Counted from the stretch's first letter, positions 1-8,064 are shown. The stretch is 15,363 nt of DNA from JBBRLG01 sp038231495 (GCA_038231495.1 JBBRLG010000104.1:1-15363); one strand, 5' to 3'. A program made the numbers and translations. Notes: generated by a model not told the origin, from the sequence alone.

Positions 1-1
1 A

Positions 2-32
2 TCCACGTCGGGCTTACGCCCCGACGCTCGCC
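2..32 (-). repeat. 31-bp dispersed repeat, copy A
   Basis: The reverse complement of 2-32 is identical over 31 bases to 7941-7971. The unit holds a small internal stem, CGTCGGG and CCCGACG around GCGTAAG. Both copies lie at or near gene boundaries, which suggests a REP-like interspersed palindromic element. This copy may continue beyond the window edge only in part, because base 1 already differs from the other copy. Confidence 0.75.
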
Positions 33-64
33 CGTTTGAGCGCTATTATGCGCAGTACGAGTAA
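2..64 (+). other. Possible 3' end of an upstream gene (weak)
   Basis: A reading frame is open from the left edge to a TAA at 62-64 and would end in RYYAQYE. In GldF/GldG cassettes an ABC ATP-binding gene usually sits just upstream of the permease, so this could be its tail. Against this, the first ten codons lie inside a dispersed palindromic repeat (2-32), which is normally intergenic, so the open frame may be chance. The left flank is needed to decide. Confidence 0.2.
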
Positions 65-92
65 TCGACCGGGGCCGCCGCCGGCCCGTTGT

Positions 93-98
93 GAGGAA
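93..98 (+). promoter_or_regulatory. Ribosome binding site of the permease gene
   Basis: GAGGAA ends 7 bases before the ATG at 106. It supports that ATG over the in-frame GTG at 91, because the GTG start would place this site inside the coding region. Confidence 0.6.
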
Positions 99-105
99 AC
101 GGCTC

Positions 106-1725
106 ATGTCCAGTAAGGCGATCGCGGATCCGCAACACGACCAGGGGCCGAAAGACGGCCGCCGACCAACCGTCGGCGAAATCGCCCCGTCGGTGATGAG
201 TGAGGACGACCCGACCGCCGCACGCTTCGTCGGCCTGGTCGCGGCAATCCTCGTCATCCTTTGCGGCGTCTTCCTCGCTTACAACCTCCTCAACCCCGCG
301 ACGCCCGGCAAGTTTCAATTCCCGACGGGTTGGTTGACGATCAGCCTGGTGCTCGGCCTGGTCGGTTTGCTGTTCCACGCCGCTTACGACCGCGACGTGC
401 AGTTTCGCCGCCTCTACCTGATTTTCGGCGGCGCGGCACTGATCGTCGGCGCTTTCCTCTGCCTCGTGCCGAACCCCAAAGTCGGCGACCAGTTCCGCTC
501 TGGTTTCCCCTGCATGGCGCTGGCCCTCGTCTTTGTGCTGGCCGCGCTGCGCAACGAGGACGATTTTCAAGTTCGCAATCTCATCCAACTGGCGCTGGGC
601 GCGGTCGGCTCAGGGATGGTGTTGGTCGGTGCGATCGGCGGCAACATCAACGAGCCGGTTTTCCTCGTGCCCTACGGCTTACTCCTGACCCTGCTGGGAC
701 TTTGCTACCTGGCCGGCTTCGTTTTGTCGCGCGGCGTCGGCGACGACCAGGCCTACTGGACCGGGCGGGGTATTGGCGCATTCGGTCTGCTGGTTTTCGT
801 GGTTGCCTTCCTGCGGTCGGCCCTGCCGCCGCTGTTCTATTCGTACGGCTGGAAACAATCGCAGCCGGCACCCTACTTCATTCCGTTCGGCCTGCTCCTG
901 ATGGTGCTGGGGTTGGTGGCGATGGCTCTCTCGGTCGGGCTGTGTTCGGAAAACCGCCTGGTGGTGCTGATCCGCCGCGAGTTGGCCTCCTTCTTCTTCA
1001 CGCCGGTCGCCTACTTCGTCCTCATCGGCTTCACGCTGGTGACGTGGGTTGCCTTCTTCATCTGGTTCCTGGTGCTACCCGCGCGCGTGCCGGTCCCCGA
1101 ACCCGTGGTCGGCGGCTTTATCCTCCAATGGCCCGGCGTGTTCCTGATGTTGTTTGGCGTCCCGGCACTGACGATGCGCCTGCTGAGCGAGGAGAAACGC
1201 ACGGGGACGCTCGAAGTCCTGATGACGACGCCCACGGAAGAATCGACCGTCGTTTTGAGCAAGTTCGTCGCGGTCCTGCTGTTGTTCTTGATCATGTGGG
1301 TGCCGTTCGGCCTGTTCGTGGTGGCGTTCCGGATCATGGGCGGGGTGCCGTTCGACTACCTGCCGTTGCTCAGCTTCGCCGTCGCCTTGACGGTCACAGG
1401 CGCGGGCTTCGCCGCGGCCGGGTTGTTTTTCTCAAGCCTGACTTCCAACCAGATTGTTAGCGGCATTCTCACCTTCGTGTTTATGATGGGCATGACCTTC
1501 ATTTTCATGGTCGAACGGATCGTGCAGGGCAAGTCCCTGCCCTTTTTGGATTGGGTGAATCCGGACGTGATCAAGGGCGTCATCAACCACATTTCCTACA
1601 TCGACATTTGGCTCAACAGCTTTAACGGCAAACTGGCCCTGCCGCCGTTGTTGTTCTTCGCTTCCATGACGGCCTGGTTTTTATTCCTCACCGTCAAGGT
1701 ACTGGAAGCGCGGAAGTGGTCCTGA
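106..1725 (+). CDS. ABC-2 type permease, GldF-like, with N-terminal membrane extension
   Basis: Predicted 539-aa inner-membrane permease subunit of an ABC transporter of the gliding-motility GldF type. The C-terminal ~250 residues carry the family hallmarks: RREL..FF.TPVAYFV at about 290-304, then MRLLSEEKRTGTLEVLMTTP at 357-376, with hydrophobic segments near 300-323, 338-356, 387-407, 420-442, 448-470 and 513-531. Ahead of this is a ~280-residue part with a polar, proline-containing first 35 residues and about eight further hydrophobic segments (near 41-60, 76-92, 104-121, 134-149, 158-176, 187-206, 223-240, 258-279). GldF permeases are usually about 240 aa, so this is roughly double length. 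No ATPase motifs are present. ATG 106 is preferred over GTG 91 because of the ribosome binding site at 93-98. The GldG-like gene follows after 61 bases, so co-transcription is likely. The exported substrate cannot be told from sequence. Confidence 0.88.
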   Translation: MSSKAIADPQHDQGPKDGRRPTVGEIAPSVMSEDDPTAARFVGLVAAILVILCGVFLAYNLLNPATPGKFQFPTGWLTISLVLGLVGLLFHAAYDRDVQFRRLYLIFGGAALIVGAFLCLVPNPKVGDQFRSGFPCMALALVFVLAALRNEDDFQVRNLIQLALGAVGSGMVLVGAIGGNINEPVFLVPYGLLLTLLGLCYLAGFVLSRGVGDDQAYWTGRGIGAFGLLVFVVAFLRSALPPLFYSYGWKQSQPAPYFIPFGLLLMVLGLVAMALSVGLCSENRLVVLIRRELASFFFTPVAYFVLIGFTLVTWVAFFIWFLVLPARVPVPEPVVGGFILQWPGVFLMLFGVPALTMRLLSEEKRTGTLEVLMTTPTEESTVVLSKFVAVLLLFLIMWVPFGLFVVAFRIMGGVPFDYLPLLSFAVALTVTGAGFAAAGLFFSSLTSNQIVSGILTFVFMMGMTFIFMVERIVQGKSLPFLDWVNPDVIKGVINHISYIDIWLNSFNGKLALPPLLFFASMTAWFLFLTVKVLEARKWS

Positions 1726-1732
1726 TCCGCAA

Positions 1733-1761
1733 GCCGAATTCGGCCGGCGATTGTAGACAAT
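1733..1761. other. Two short palindromes in the spacer before the GldG-like gene
   Basis: The 61-base spacer holds a perfect 12-bp palindrome GCCGAATTCGGC (1733-1744) and an inverted repeat ATTGT-AG-ACAAT (1750-1761). They could be a weak hairpin or a protein site, but both are short enough to be chance. No run of T follows directly, so a terminator is not supported. Confidence 0.3.
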
Positions 1762-1786
1762 TACGCCTTTTCAAGGGATTCGAGAG

Positions 1787-3862
1787 ATGACGACAGCCCC
1801 CGAACCGGCACCCAACCCGCCGCGCGAAACGTCGGTGTTCGATACCGTCGCCAACCAGTACGCCAACGTCGTCGGGCCGGTGCTATTCGGTTTGGCGGCC
1901 GTGTTGGCCGTAGCGGTCATTGTGCTGGCGACTACCAGGGGCCTGGACGCGCTCACCCTTGAGATTTGGCTGGGGGGCCTCGCGGTCGCCGCCGTTGCGT
2001 CGGGCCTTGCATACTATTGGGCACAGCAATCCGAAATGGGCAAGGCCTTGCCGCCGGGCGACGTGTTGCGACTGACCGCGTTGCTGGCCGCCGGCCTCGC
2101 CGGGTTGGTGACGTTTATTTACGGCCTGTTGCTGATCGTCCTCGACTATCCTTCCGTATTTGCCGGCAAGATCGATGTGATGCGCGAGAACCTGCGCACC
2201 ATCGTGTTGTGCGCCCTGCCCCTCTTCGCCGGCCTGGCCCTGATGTACGTGGGCCTGGCGCTCGGCCAAAAGTTTGAACGCACTCAGGCCGGGTTACGGC
2301 GCCTCCTGTACGGCTACAACGCGGTTCTTGGCGCGGCCCTGCTGTTTGCCATCCTGGGCGTACTCAACCTCCTCGCGTACACGCACGTCCCGCCTTTCAG
2401 CGCCCTGGGTCGGACGCTCGACTGGACCGGCAGCGGCATCTACACCTTGCAGGAAGGGTCGCGCAAAACGGTTGCCGACCTCAAACAAGATGTCGAGGTC
2501 GTGATCCTCCTGCGCCGCTCGGACCCGATCACGCCCGAAGTCGAATTGCTGTTGGAGAACTGCCGGCAGGTCAACCCGAACATGCGGTGGCAGATTGTCT
2601 CCCGCGACGAGGACGACCGGGCTTCAAAGGAATTGCTCAAAAAGTACCCGATCACCGGCGAGGGTTTATTGGTCCTGTACGGCAAGCCGGGCGAGCAAAT
2701 TGGCGAGTTTATCAAACGCGAAGAACTGCTCACCGCCACTTCCAGGAACCCCATGGATCCCGAGGGCGGCGACGCGATTTTCCAGGGCGAATTTGCCCTC
2801 ATCAAAACGCTGTCCTACCTGGAGGAGGGTCGGACGCACACCACAATCTATTTCACCCAGGGCAACGGCGAGTTGGATTTTAATGACGCCAGTTCCACGG
2901 GCCGCGACCAGGGTTTGGGCGCGCTGGCCGATCAGCTGGGCAAGGGCAATTACGACCTCCTGAGCGGTCCCGCCGACAAACTACCCGAAAAGGCGGAAAT
3001 TGTCGTGATCGCCGGCGCACGCAAGACTTTTACGCCGGAGTCCGTCGAGGCGTTACGCAAGTTCCTGAAACCGGCGGGGGGCAAGAAGCCGGGCAAGCTC
3101 CTGGTCCTGTTCGACATCGCCATCGCCGACGACAAGATGCTGAAAACCGGACTGGAGGAGCTGATGGCGGACTATAACGTCACCGTCGGCGACAGCCAGA
3201 TCTTGTGCCTGGCCACGCAGAACCCGCGTGAAGTCGTCGTCGGTCCCCATCTAGGCGGACCGAACCCTATTCCGAAGCCCTACTACACCGGCGAGCAAGT
3301 CGTGGGTTTCGTGTTGTACAACGTTCGCAGCATTCAACCGGCGCCGCCTAACCCGACGCGGGCATTCACGACCGAGATTCTGTTTGAAGCGGACTCCACT
3401 TACCGCATCTGGGCCGAGAACAACTTTGGAACCGACTACAACCCCGACAAGCTGGCGAACGAGCTACGGTCTCCGGCGAACCGCGAAAAGCGGGCCCAAA
3501 AGCTATCCCGGGTGCCGATACCGGTCGGGGTCGCCGTCTCCGCCGATTCGAGCGGCCTGCCGCCCGGACACCCCGGCACGGGTTCCTCTCAAAAGCCGGT
3601 CCTGATTGCGTTCGGCGACGCCACCTGGGTTTCCAACCGCGAAATCCAATCGCGCCAGAGTTTCGACCTGTTCACGGCCTGCCTTTCTTGGCTGCGCGAA
3701 CGGCCGGAGATCGGCAAAATGCCTTCGCCGCCGAAACGCCCGACCTACGAGTTCAACGTCACCGACGAACAGCAGCGGCGCATGTACTGGTTGCCGGGCT
3801 TCCTCGTCCTGTTGACCATTGTCAGCTTGAGCATCGGCGTCTGGCTCGTGCGCCGGCGGTAG
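1787..3862 (+). CDS. GldG-like ABC transport auxiliary protein
   Basis: Predicted 691-aa membrane protein of the GldG / ABC-type auxiliary family (ABC_transp_aux domain). The first ~200 residues hold about five hydrophobic segments (near 29-50, 58-78, 95-119, 137-160, 175-198). Next comes the GldG-type entry into the soluble domain: LDWTGSGIYTLQEGSRKT at about 211-228, then a conserved-looking DVEVVILLRRSDP stretch. Residues ~205-665 are a large domain expected outside the cytoplasmic membrane. A single C-terminal segment (LPGFLVLLTIVSLSIGVWLV, about 667-686) is followed by RRR. GldG proteins normally have this soluble domain with a terminal anchor; the multi-span N-terminus suggests a fused permease-like part. 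AAGGG at 1773-1777, 9 bases before the ATG, supports the start. Its place between the permease and the DUF4340 gene suggests one complex. The biochemical role is unknown; gliding itself is not implied. Confidence 0.85.
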   Translation: MTTAPEPAPNPPRETSVFDTVANQYANVVGPVLFGLAAVLAVAVIVLATTRGLDALTLEIWLGGLAVAAVASGLAYYWAQQSEMGKALPPGDVLRLTALLAAGLAGLVTFIYGLLLIVLDYPSVFAGKIDVMRENLRTIVLCALPLFAGLALMYVGLALGQKFERTQAGLRRLLYGYNAVLGAALLFAILGVLNLLAYTHVPPFSALGRTLDWTGSGIYTLQEGSRKTVADLKQDVEVVILLRRSDPITPEVELLLENCRQVNPNMRWQIVSRDEDDRASKELLKKYPITGEGLLVLYGKPGEQIGEFIKREELLTATSRNPMDPEGGDAIFQGEFALIKTLSYLEEGRTHTTIYFTQGNGELDFNDASSTGRDQGLGALADQLGKGNYDLLSGPADKLPEKAEIVVIAGARKTFTPESVEALRKFLKPAGGKKPGKLLVLFDIAIADDKMLKTGLEELMADYNVTVGDSQILCLATQNPREVVVGPHLGGPNPIPKPYYTGEQVVGFVLYNVRSIQPAPPNPTRAFTTEILFEADSTYRIWAENNFGTDYNPDKLANELRSPANREKRAQKLSRVPIPVGVAVSADSSGLPPGHPGTGSSQKPVLIAFGDATWVSNREIQSRQSFDLFTACLSWLRERPEIGKMPSPPKRPTYEFNVTDEQQRRMYWLPGFLVLLTIVSLSIGVWLVRRR

Positions 3863-3901
3863 CACGGGCTGTGCGGTCGGGTACGTCTTTTGTCCTCCGC
3901 T

Positions 3902-3906
3902 AAAGG
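3902..3906 (+). promoter_or_regulatory. Ribosome binding site deciding the DUF4340 gene start
   Basis: AAAGG at 3902-3906 lies 10 bases before ATG 3917 but only 4 bases before the in-frame TTG at 3911. The ATG is therefore preferred. It also starts cleanly with a short polar stretch and a membrane anchor. Confidence 0.5.
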
Positions 3907-3916
3907 CTGATTGCGT

Positions 3917-6463
3917 ATGAACTTCAAAACGACTTACGTCCTGTTCGGCCTGCTCGTCGTGATCTTCGGCGTTTTCGCGGTGGTCCTGTTTTACGATCCG
4001 GGCAGCAAGGACACCGGCAACTACCTGTTGCCGCAATTCCACGCGGATAAGGAAGCGGTCAAGGCCGACGAAATCGATCGCGTCGAAATCGTGCGCAACG
4101 AGCCGAAACAGCCGACCCTCGTCCTGGAGCGCGACCCGTCCTCGAAGCAGTGGAAGATCACCGAGCCGATCCAGGCGCGGGCCGACGCCGCCGCGGTGGA
4201 AAACCTGGTACGGCAGCTTGCCGACGCCACGCGCACCAAGGCCGACAAGGCACCGAGCCTCGGTGCCTGGGGCCTGGAACCGCCGCAGGCCGTGGTCACC
4301 TTGAAAATAGGCACCGACCAGACGTTCAAGCTCAACATCGGCAAAGAGGGCGGGGTCGGCGACGCGGCGGTCGTGTACGTGCAGGACCCCAACCGCCCGA
4401 AAGACCCGATGGCCGTGCGGAAGCAGGCACTCGACGCCGTATTCAGGCAACTCCCGGATTACCGCGACCCGGTCTTGCTCGCCGCGGTGGCCGAGGATGT
4501 CCGCGGCGTAAAAATCAGCGACGGCAAAAGCGAGGTCGCGCTGGAGAAGCAAGAAGGCCATTGGCGTTACACGGTCCCCGCCGACTACGGTGAGGCCGAG
4601 GTTGCCGGCACCATCGCGCCCTCGGACAGCAGCCGGGCGCCCACCAGCGTCAACGTCCTGCTGACCAACCTTACCAACCTCAAGCTCGAAAAGGCCTCGA
4701 CGGACATCATCGCCGACAACGTCGCCGACGCCGACCTTGCCAAGTATAACCTCGACAGCAAGTCGGACGTATTGCACGTTGCCGTCATGCTGGCCGTCGG
4801 CGACAAGCCGGTGGAACTGCTCGTCGGCGTCGGCAAAAAAGTGGACGACAAGTATTACTACGCCAAGCTGGCCAACGAAAAGACGGTGGTGCGCCTCAAG
4901 GCGACCGACGCCGACGCGCTGCGTGCGCTGCTCGGCGACCGCGGCGCGCTGCGTAACCGCACCCTGGTTGCGTCCGAGCGCGCCGTGGACGCCATCGATG
5001 TCAAGAACAGCGGCGGGACCGTGCGCCTGCGCCGAGAGGAAGGTGCCAAGCCGCCGCCGACGATGCCGGGCCGGCAGCCGCGTTTCGACACCGACGCCTG
5101 GATGCTGTGGCGCGACGACACCACGCCTTCGACCGTCGATCCTCAGTTGATGATGAGCCAGGATTCCCTCTTGAATCTGCTCAAACAGAAAAACCTCATC
5201 GTGTCGTTCATCGACCTGCAACCGAAGCAGACGGAGGCCGACCTTGAGAAGGAGTTGGAGTTGACCAACCCCGCGGCCGTGGTGTCGCTGTGGGCCGGCG
5301 AGGACGGCGTTGGCAAGGATGACGCCAAGGACGAAAAGACGAACGACAAGGCCAAGGACGAAAAGCCGAAAACCCTGCCCAAGCTCAAGAGTGCCGAGCC
5401 GACGTACCGCATCAGCTTCGGCAAACACATCGGCGAGGGCGGCCGCGAGTTGGTGGTCGTCAAGCGTGAAACGAAGCGCAAGGCGGGCGACAAGAGTGCC
5501 TACGACGTGGCGTTCGCCAAGATTCCGATGCTGGTGTTCGACAAGGCCAAGAAGGGGCCGTTGACTTACATGGACCGGCAATTGCCGCCGTATACCACGG
5601 AGGGTTCGCCGGCGCAAAACATGACGCGGCTCCAAGTCCAACGGGCCGGCGCGATCAACGAGTTGACGCGGGCCAAGGATGCGGACCCGTGGACGATCGT
5701 GAAGCCGGAAGGCCAGGCCAACCGTCTGGGCGACCCGCAAAAGGTCTTTGGCGTCGTCGGCATGATGAACGGCTTGATCGCGAGCGAGTTGATTGCCGAC
5801 AAGGCCGACAAGAACGACCTCGAAAAGACCTACGGCCTGGAGCCGCCGCAGACGCGGGTGGACATCACCGTGACCAAGGACGGCAAACCGACGACGTATT
5901 CCGTCCTGTTCGGCAAGGATGGCCCCAAGGACGGGCCGAAAGAGACGGTCTTCGCCAAACAGAGTTGGCGCGACACGATCTTCACCATCGACAAGGGCAT
6001 TCTCGTGGACCTGCCGACCGACTTCCAGGACACGACGGTCGCCAAGTTCGACCCGGCCAACGTCGCGACGCTCAAGCTGACCGGCTGGCAAGACCTCGTC
6101 GGCACGCCGGTCGCCATCGACCTGGAACGCAAGGACGCGACGACCTGGACGGTCAAGACTCCCGCGAATTACAACGTCGATCCGGCCAAGGTGAAGGCCC
6201 TGCTCGACACGCTGTCGAAGTTGAAGGCGGAAAAGTTCGTCGCCAAGCTGCCCAAGCCGGACGCGGGTCTGGAAATGGACAAAGGGGCGCTCAAGATTGA
6301 GCTGACGTTCGCCAAGGACGACAAGCCGCTCGAACTGGTGGTGGGCAAGTTGGAAGGCGACACCTACCTGGCGACGAGTAGTCTCGTGCCGGGCGAAGTG
6401 TTCGCGGTCAAGAAGTCGGTGTTTGAAGGACCCAAGAGCAAGCCGGCGTACTTCAATCCGTGA
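3917..6463 (+). CDS. Membrane-anchored DUF4340 repeat protein
   Basis: Predicted 848-aa protein with one N-terminal hydrophobic anchor (about residues 7-28, after MNFKTT) and a long soluble remainder expected on the outer face of the cytoplasmic membrane. It resembles DUF4340 proteins, which recur next to GldF/GldG genes in planctomycetes and some other phyla. The module pattern W.I..P, then a helix rich in L, then (Y/W)GLEPP with a beta-rich V.L stretch can be seen five times. The Trp residues are at 79, 216, 395, 592 and 744, and the paired G/N-L motifs near 119, 278, 449, 640 and 784. Copies 1 and 4 keep GLEPPQ exactly; the others are degenerate. A Lys/Asp-rich linker at about 466-487 separates the third and fourth modules. 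The gene starts 54 bases after the GldG-like gene, so it probably shares its transcript. It ends just before a strong hairpin. Function is unknown; a scaffold or substrate-binding role in the ABC complex is inference. Confidence 0.83.
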   Translation: MNFKTTYVLFGLLVVIFGVFAVVLFYDPGSKDTGNYLLPQFHADKEAVKADEIDRVEIVRNEPKQPTLVLERDPSSKQWKITEPIQARADAAAVENLVRQLADATRTKADKAPSLGAWGLEPPQAVVTLKIGTDQTFKLNIGKEGGVGDAAVVYVQDPNRPKDPMAVRKQALDAVFRQLPDYRDPVLLAAVAEDVRGVKISDGKSEVALEKQEGHWRYTVPADYGEAEVAGTIAPSDSSRAPTSVNVLLTNLTNLKLEKASTDIIADNVADADLAKYNLDSKSDVLHVAVMLAVGDKPVELLVGVGKKVDDKYYYAKLANEKTVVRLKATDADALRALLGDRGALRNRTLVASERAVDAIDVKNSGGTVRLRREEGAKPPPTMPGRQPRFDTDAWMLWRDDTTPSTVDPQLMMSQDSLLNLLKQKNLIVSFIDLQPKQTEADLEKELELTNPAAVVSLWAGEDGVGKDDAKDEKTNDKAKDEKPKTLPKLKSAEPTYRISFGKHIGEGGRELVVVKRETKRKAGDKSAYDVAFAKIPMLVFDKAKKGPLTYMDRQLPPYTTEGSPAQNMTRLQVQRAGAINELTRAKDADPWTIVKPEGQANRLGDPQKVFGVVGMMNGLIASELIADKADKNDLEKTYGLEPPQTRVDITVTKDGKPTTYSVLFGKDGPKDGPKETVFAKQSWRDTIFTIDKGILVDLPTDFQDTTVAKFDPANVATLKLTGWQDLVGTPVAIDLERKDATTWTVKTPANYNVDPAKVKALLDTLSKLKAEKFVAKLPKPDAGLEMDKGALKIELTFAKDDKPLELVVGKLEGDTYLATSSLVPGEVFAVKKSVFEGPKSKPAYFNP

Positions 6464-6467
6464 TTGA

Positions 6468-6513
6468 ATTGCCGCTTGCGGCTTTGCATGAGTGCAAAGC
6501 CGCAAGCGGCAAT
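6468..6513. terminator. Perfect 21-bp hairpin between convergent genes (bidirectional terminator or repeat)
   Basis: Arms 6468-6488 and 6493-6513 are exact reverse complements over 21 bases around the loop TGAG. The hairpin fills most of the 55-base gap between the DUF4340 stop (6461-6463) and the hflX stop (6519-6521, other strand). Such a stem can stop transcription from both sides. No long U-run follows, so rho-independent termination is plausible but not proven. The outer arms contain GCCGCTTGCGGC / GCCGCAAGCGGC, the same core as the element at 8546-8616, so it is also a member of an interspersed palindrome family. Confidence 0.75.
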
Positions 6514-6518
6514 CCAGG

Positions 6519-7808
6519 TCACTCCAAAAACCGCACCTTGACCGTCGGCCCCTGGATGTGGTGCAGCAGGTGCCGTGGCAAATAACAGTGGACCGTCACG
6601 CCGTCGTCCTTGAACTCCTGCCGGTAAATCTCCGCGTGCGCCGCCAGGTAGGACAGCACTTTGCCGTTGCCCGCGTCCGTCTCGATCAGCGCGTTGGCGA
6701 AGTCGGCACTCAGCATTTCCATCACCCCTTCTTGCAATTCGCTCAACCCCTGCTTCGTCGCGGCACTCACCGCCACCGCGCGCGGGTGATGGCTTTGCAA
6801 CACCTGCACCAGCGACGGGTCCGACACGCGGTCCACCTTGTTCAGCACGAGCAACGTCGGCTTGTCGCCACAGCCGAGTTCCTTCAACACGCCGTTGACG
6901 GCCTTGATCTGCTCCTCGGCGTGCTCGTTCGCGGCGTCCACGACGTGCAGCAACAGCCGGGCCTGGCGCGCCTCCTCCAGCGTCGCCTTGAACGACGCGA
7001 CGAGATGGTGCGGCAAGTCGCGGATGAAGCCGACCGTGTCGCTCAGCAGGAGCCGGCCCCAGTCCTTGATGGACCATTGCCGCGTGCGCGTGTCCAGCGT
7101 CGAAAACAACTTGTTTTCGACGTAAACATCCGCGCCGGTCAGCGCGTTCATGAGGGTACTCTTGCCGGCGTTGGTGTAGCCGACCAGCGAGACGGTGAGC
7201 ATCTCGCTACGACTGCGCACCTCGCGCTCGCGCCGGGCCTGGACCTCGGACAGTCGGCGTTTCAGGTCGCGGATGCGGCCGCCGACGAGCCGGCGGTCTT
7301 CTTCCAGCTGCGTCTCGCCGGGACCGCGGGTGCCGATGCCGCCGGCCGCGCGGCCGAGGTGGCTCCACAACTTTCGCAACCGTGGAAACGCGTATTCCAG
7401 CTGGGCAAGCTCGACTTGCAAGCGCGCTTCCATCGACCGGGCGCGCGTGGCGAAGATGTCCAGGATTAGCTCGCTGCGGTCGAGGACCTTGAGGTTGGTT
7501 GCCTTTTCGAGACAGCGGATTTGTGCCGGCGACAGTTCGTTGTCGAAGATAATCACCTCGGCGTCGGCGGCCTGGACTTGCTCTTGCAGTTCGGCCAGCT
7601 TGCCTTTGCCGATGTAGCTGTTGGGGTTTATCTGCACGCGCCGCTGGCAAAGGCCGCCGACGACCTTGGCACCGGCGGTGGTGGCCAAGCCCTTCAACTC
7701 TTCCAGCGGATCGCTGGTAATCCAGGGTCGATTCGGCAAGGCCACGCTGACCAGAAAGGCACGTTCGAGATGGACCGTCAATGCGTCGCGGGTTGTGTCG
7801 AGTGCCAC
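6519..7808 (-). CDS. hflX: GTPase HflX
   Basis: Predicted 429-aa GTPase of the HflX family, which binds the large ribosomal subunit and splits stalled or idle ribosomes under heat and other stress. Counting from GTG 7808, the N-terminal HflX domain includes SYIGKGKLAEL (64-74) and the subgroup motif RGPGETQLEEDRR (161-173). It is followed by a charged helix (about 174-202), the P-loop GYTNAGKST (210-218), DTVGF (257-261), NKVD (323-326) and SAATK (about 347). Length matches the usual 420-430 aa. The frame stays open to 8093, but the extra ~95 codons run through the 31-bp repeat and into uspA and do not resemble HflX, so they are excluded. The GTG has a GGAGG (7823-7827) 14 bases upstream, which is far; TTG about nine codons later is the alternative. 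It diverges from the uspA-family gene. No hfq gene is beside it. Confidence 0.95.
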   Translation of the reverse strand: MALDTTRDALTVHLERAFLVSVALPNRPWITSDPLEELKGLATTAGAKVVGGLCQRRVQINPNSYIGKGKLAELQEQVQAADAEVIIFDNELSPAQIRCLEKATNLKVLDRSELILDIFATRARSMEARLQVELAQLEYAFPRLRKLWSHLGRAAGGIGTRGPGETQLEEDRRLVGGRIRDLKRRLSEVQARREREVRSRSEMLTVSLVGYTNAGKSTLMNALTGADVYVENKLFSTLDTRTRQWSIKDWGRLLLSDTVGFIRDLPHHLVASFKATLEEARQARLLLHVVDAANEHAEEQIKAVNGVLKELGCGDKPTLLVLNKVDRVSDPSLVQVLQSHHPRAVAVSAATKQGLSELQEGVMEMLSADFANALIETDAGNGKVLSYLAAHAEIYRQEFKDDGVTVHCYLPRHLLHHIQGPTVKVRFLE

Positions 7809-7870
7809 GAGTTGTGTTACCGCCTCCGTTGCCTGATCGTGATGAACGGATGTTCGGGCGAAGCTACTTA

Positions 7871-7900
7871 ATTGTAGGCTTGCCGGGCAACGGGAACCAA
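7871..7900 (-). promoter_or_regulatory. Candidate hflX promoter
   Basis: On the minus strand TTGGTT (7895-7900) and TACAAT (7871-7876) are spaced by 18 bases, about 60 bases ahead of the hflX start. TACAAT matches the housekeeping -10 at five of six bases; TTGGTT matches the -35 at only three. Planctomycete promoters are poorly characterised, so this is a weak call. Confidence 0.25.
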
Positions 7901-7940
7901 GGGGAAAACTTGTCCCCCATTCGGAGTCACCAACACAATT

Positions 7941-7971
7941 GGCGAGCGTCGGGGCGTAAGCCCGACGTGGA
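7941..7971 (+). repeat. 31-bp dispersed repeat, copy B
   Basis: Identical over 31 bases to the reverse complement of 2-32. It carries the internal stem CGTCGGG / CCCGACG around GCGTAAG. It lies in the hflX-uspA divergent spacer, about 105 bases upstream of the uspA-family start and about 130 bases upstream of hflX. A REP-like interspersed element is the best reading; a shared regulatory site is the alternative. Confidence 0.75.
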
Positions 7972-8064
7972 ACATTCCGTGGAGCGTTCGCGGGTAGTGC
8001 GGGGCGGTTCCGAAGGTTAAGATACCAGAAGCCGGCAACGAGGCACACCCGCCGCGCCGGCCCC

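Noticed and set aside
91..105. GTG 91 as permease start
   Set aside because: The likely ribosome binding site GAGGAA (93-98) would lie inside the gene; ATG 106 fits better.
3503..6505. 1000-codon open frame on the minus strand, opposite the DUF4340 gene and the end of the GldG-like gene
   Set aside because: It is rich in Arg, His, Val and Leu with no recognisable domain and lies antisense to a well-supported gene. High GC at third positions removes stops on the opposite strand, so this is a shadow.
6492..7469. 325-codon plus-strand frame opposite hflX
   Set aside because: Antisense to a complete HflX; starts inside the hairpin; no domain.
8018..8023. TAAGAT as -10 box for the uspA-family gene
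   Set aside because: Only four of six bases match and no -35 is found at a suitable distance.
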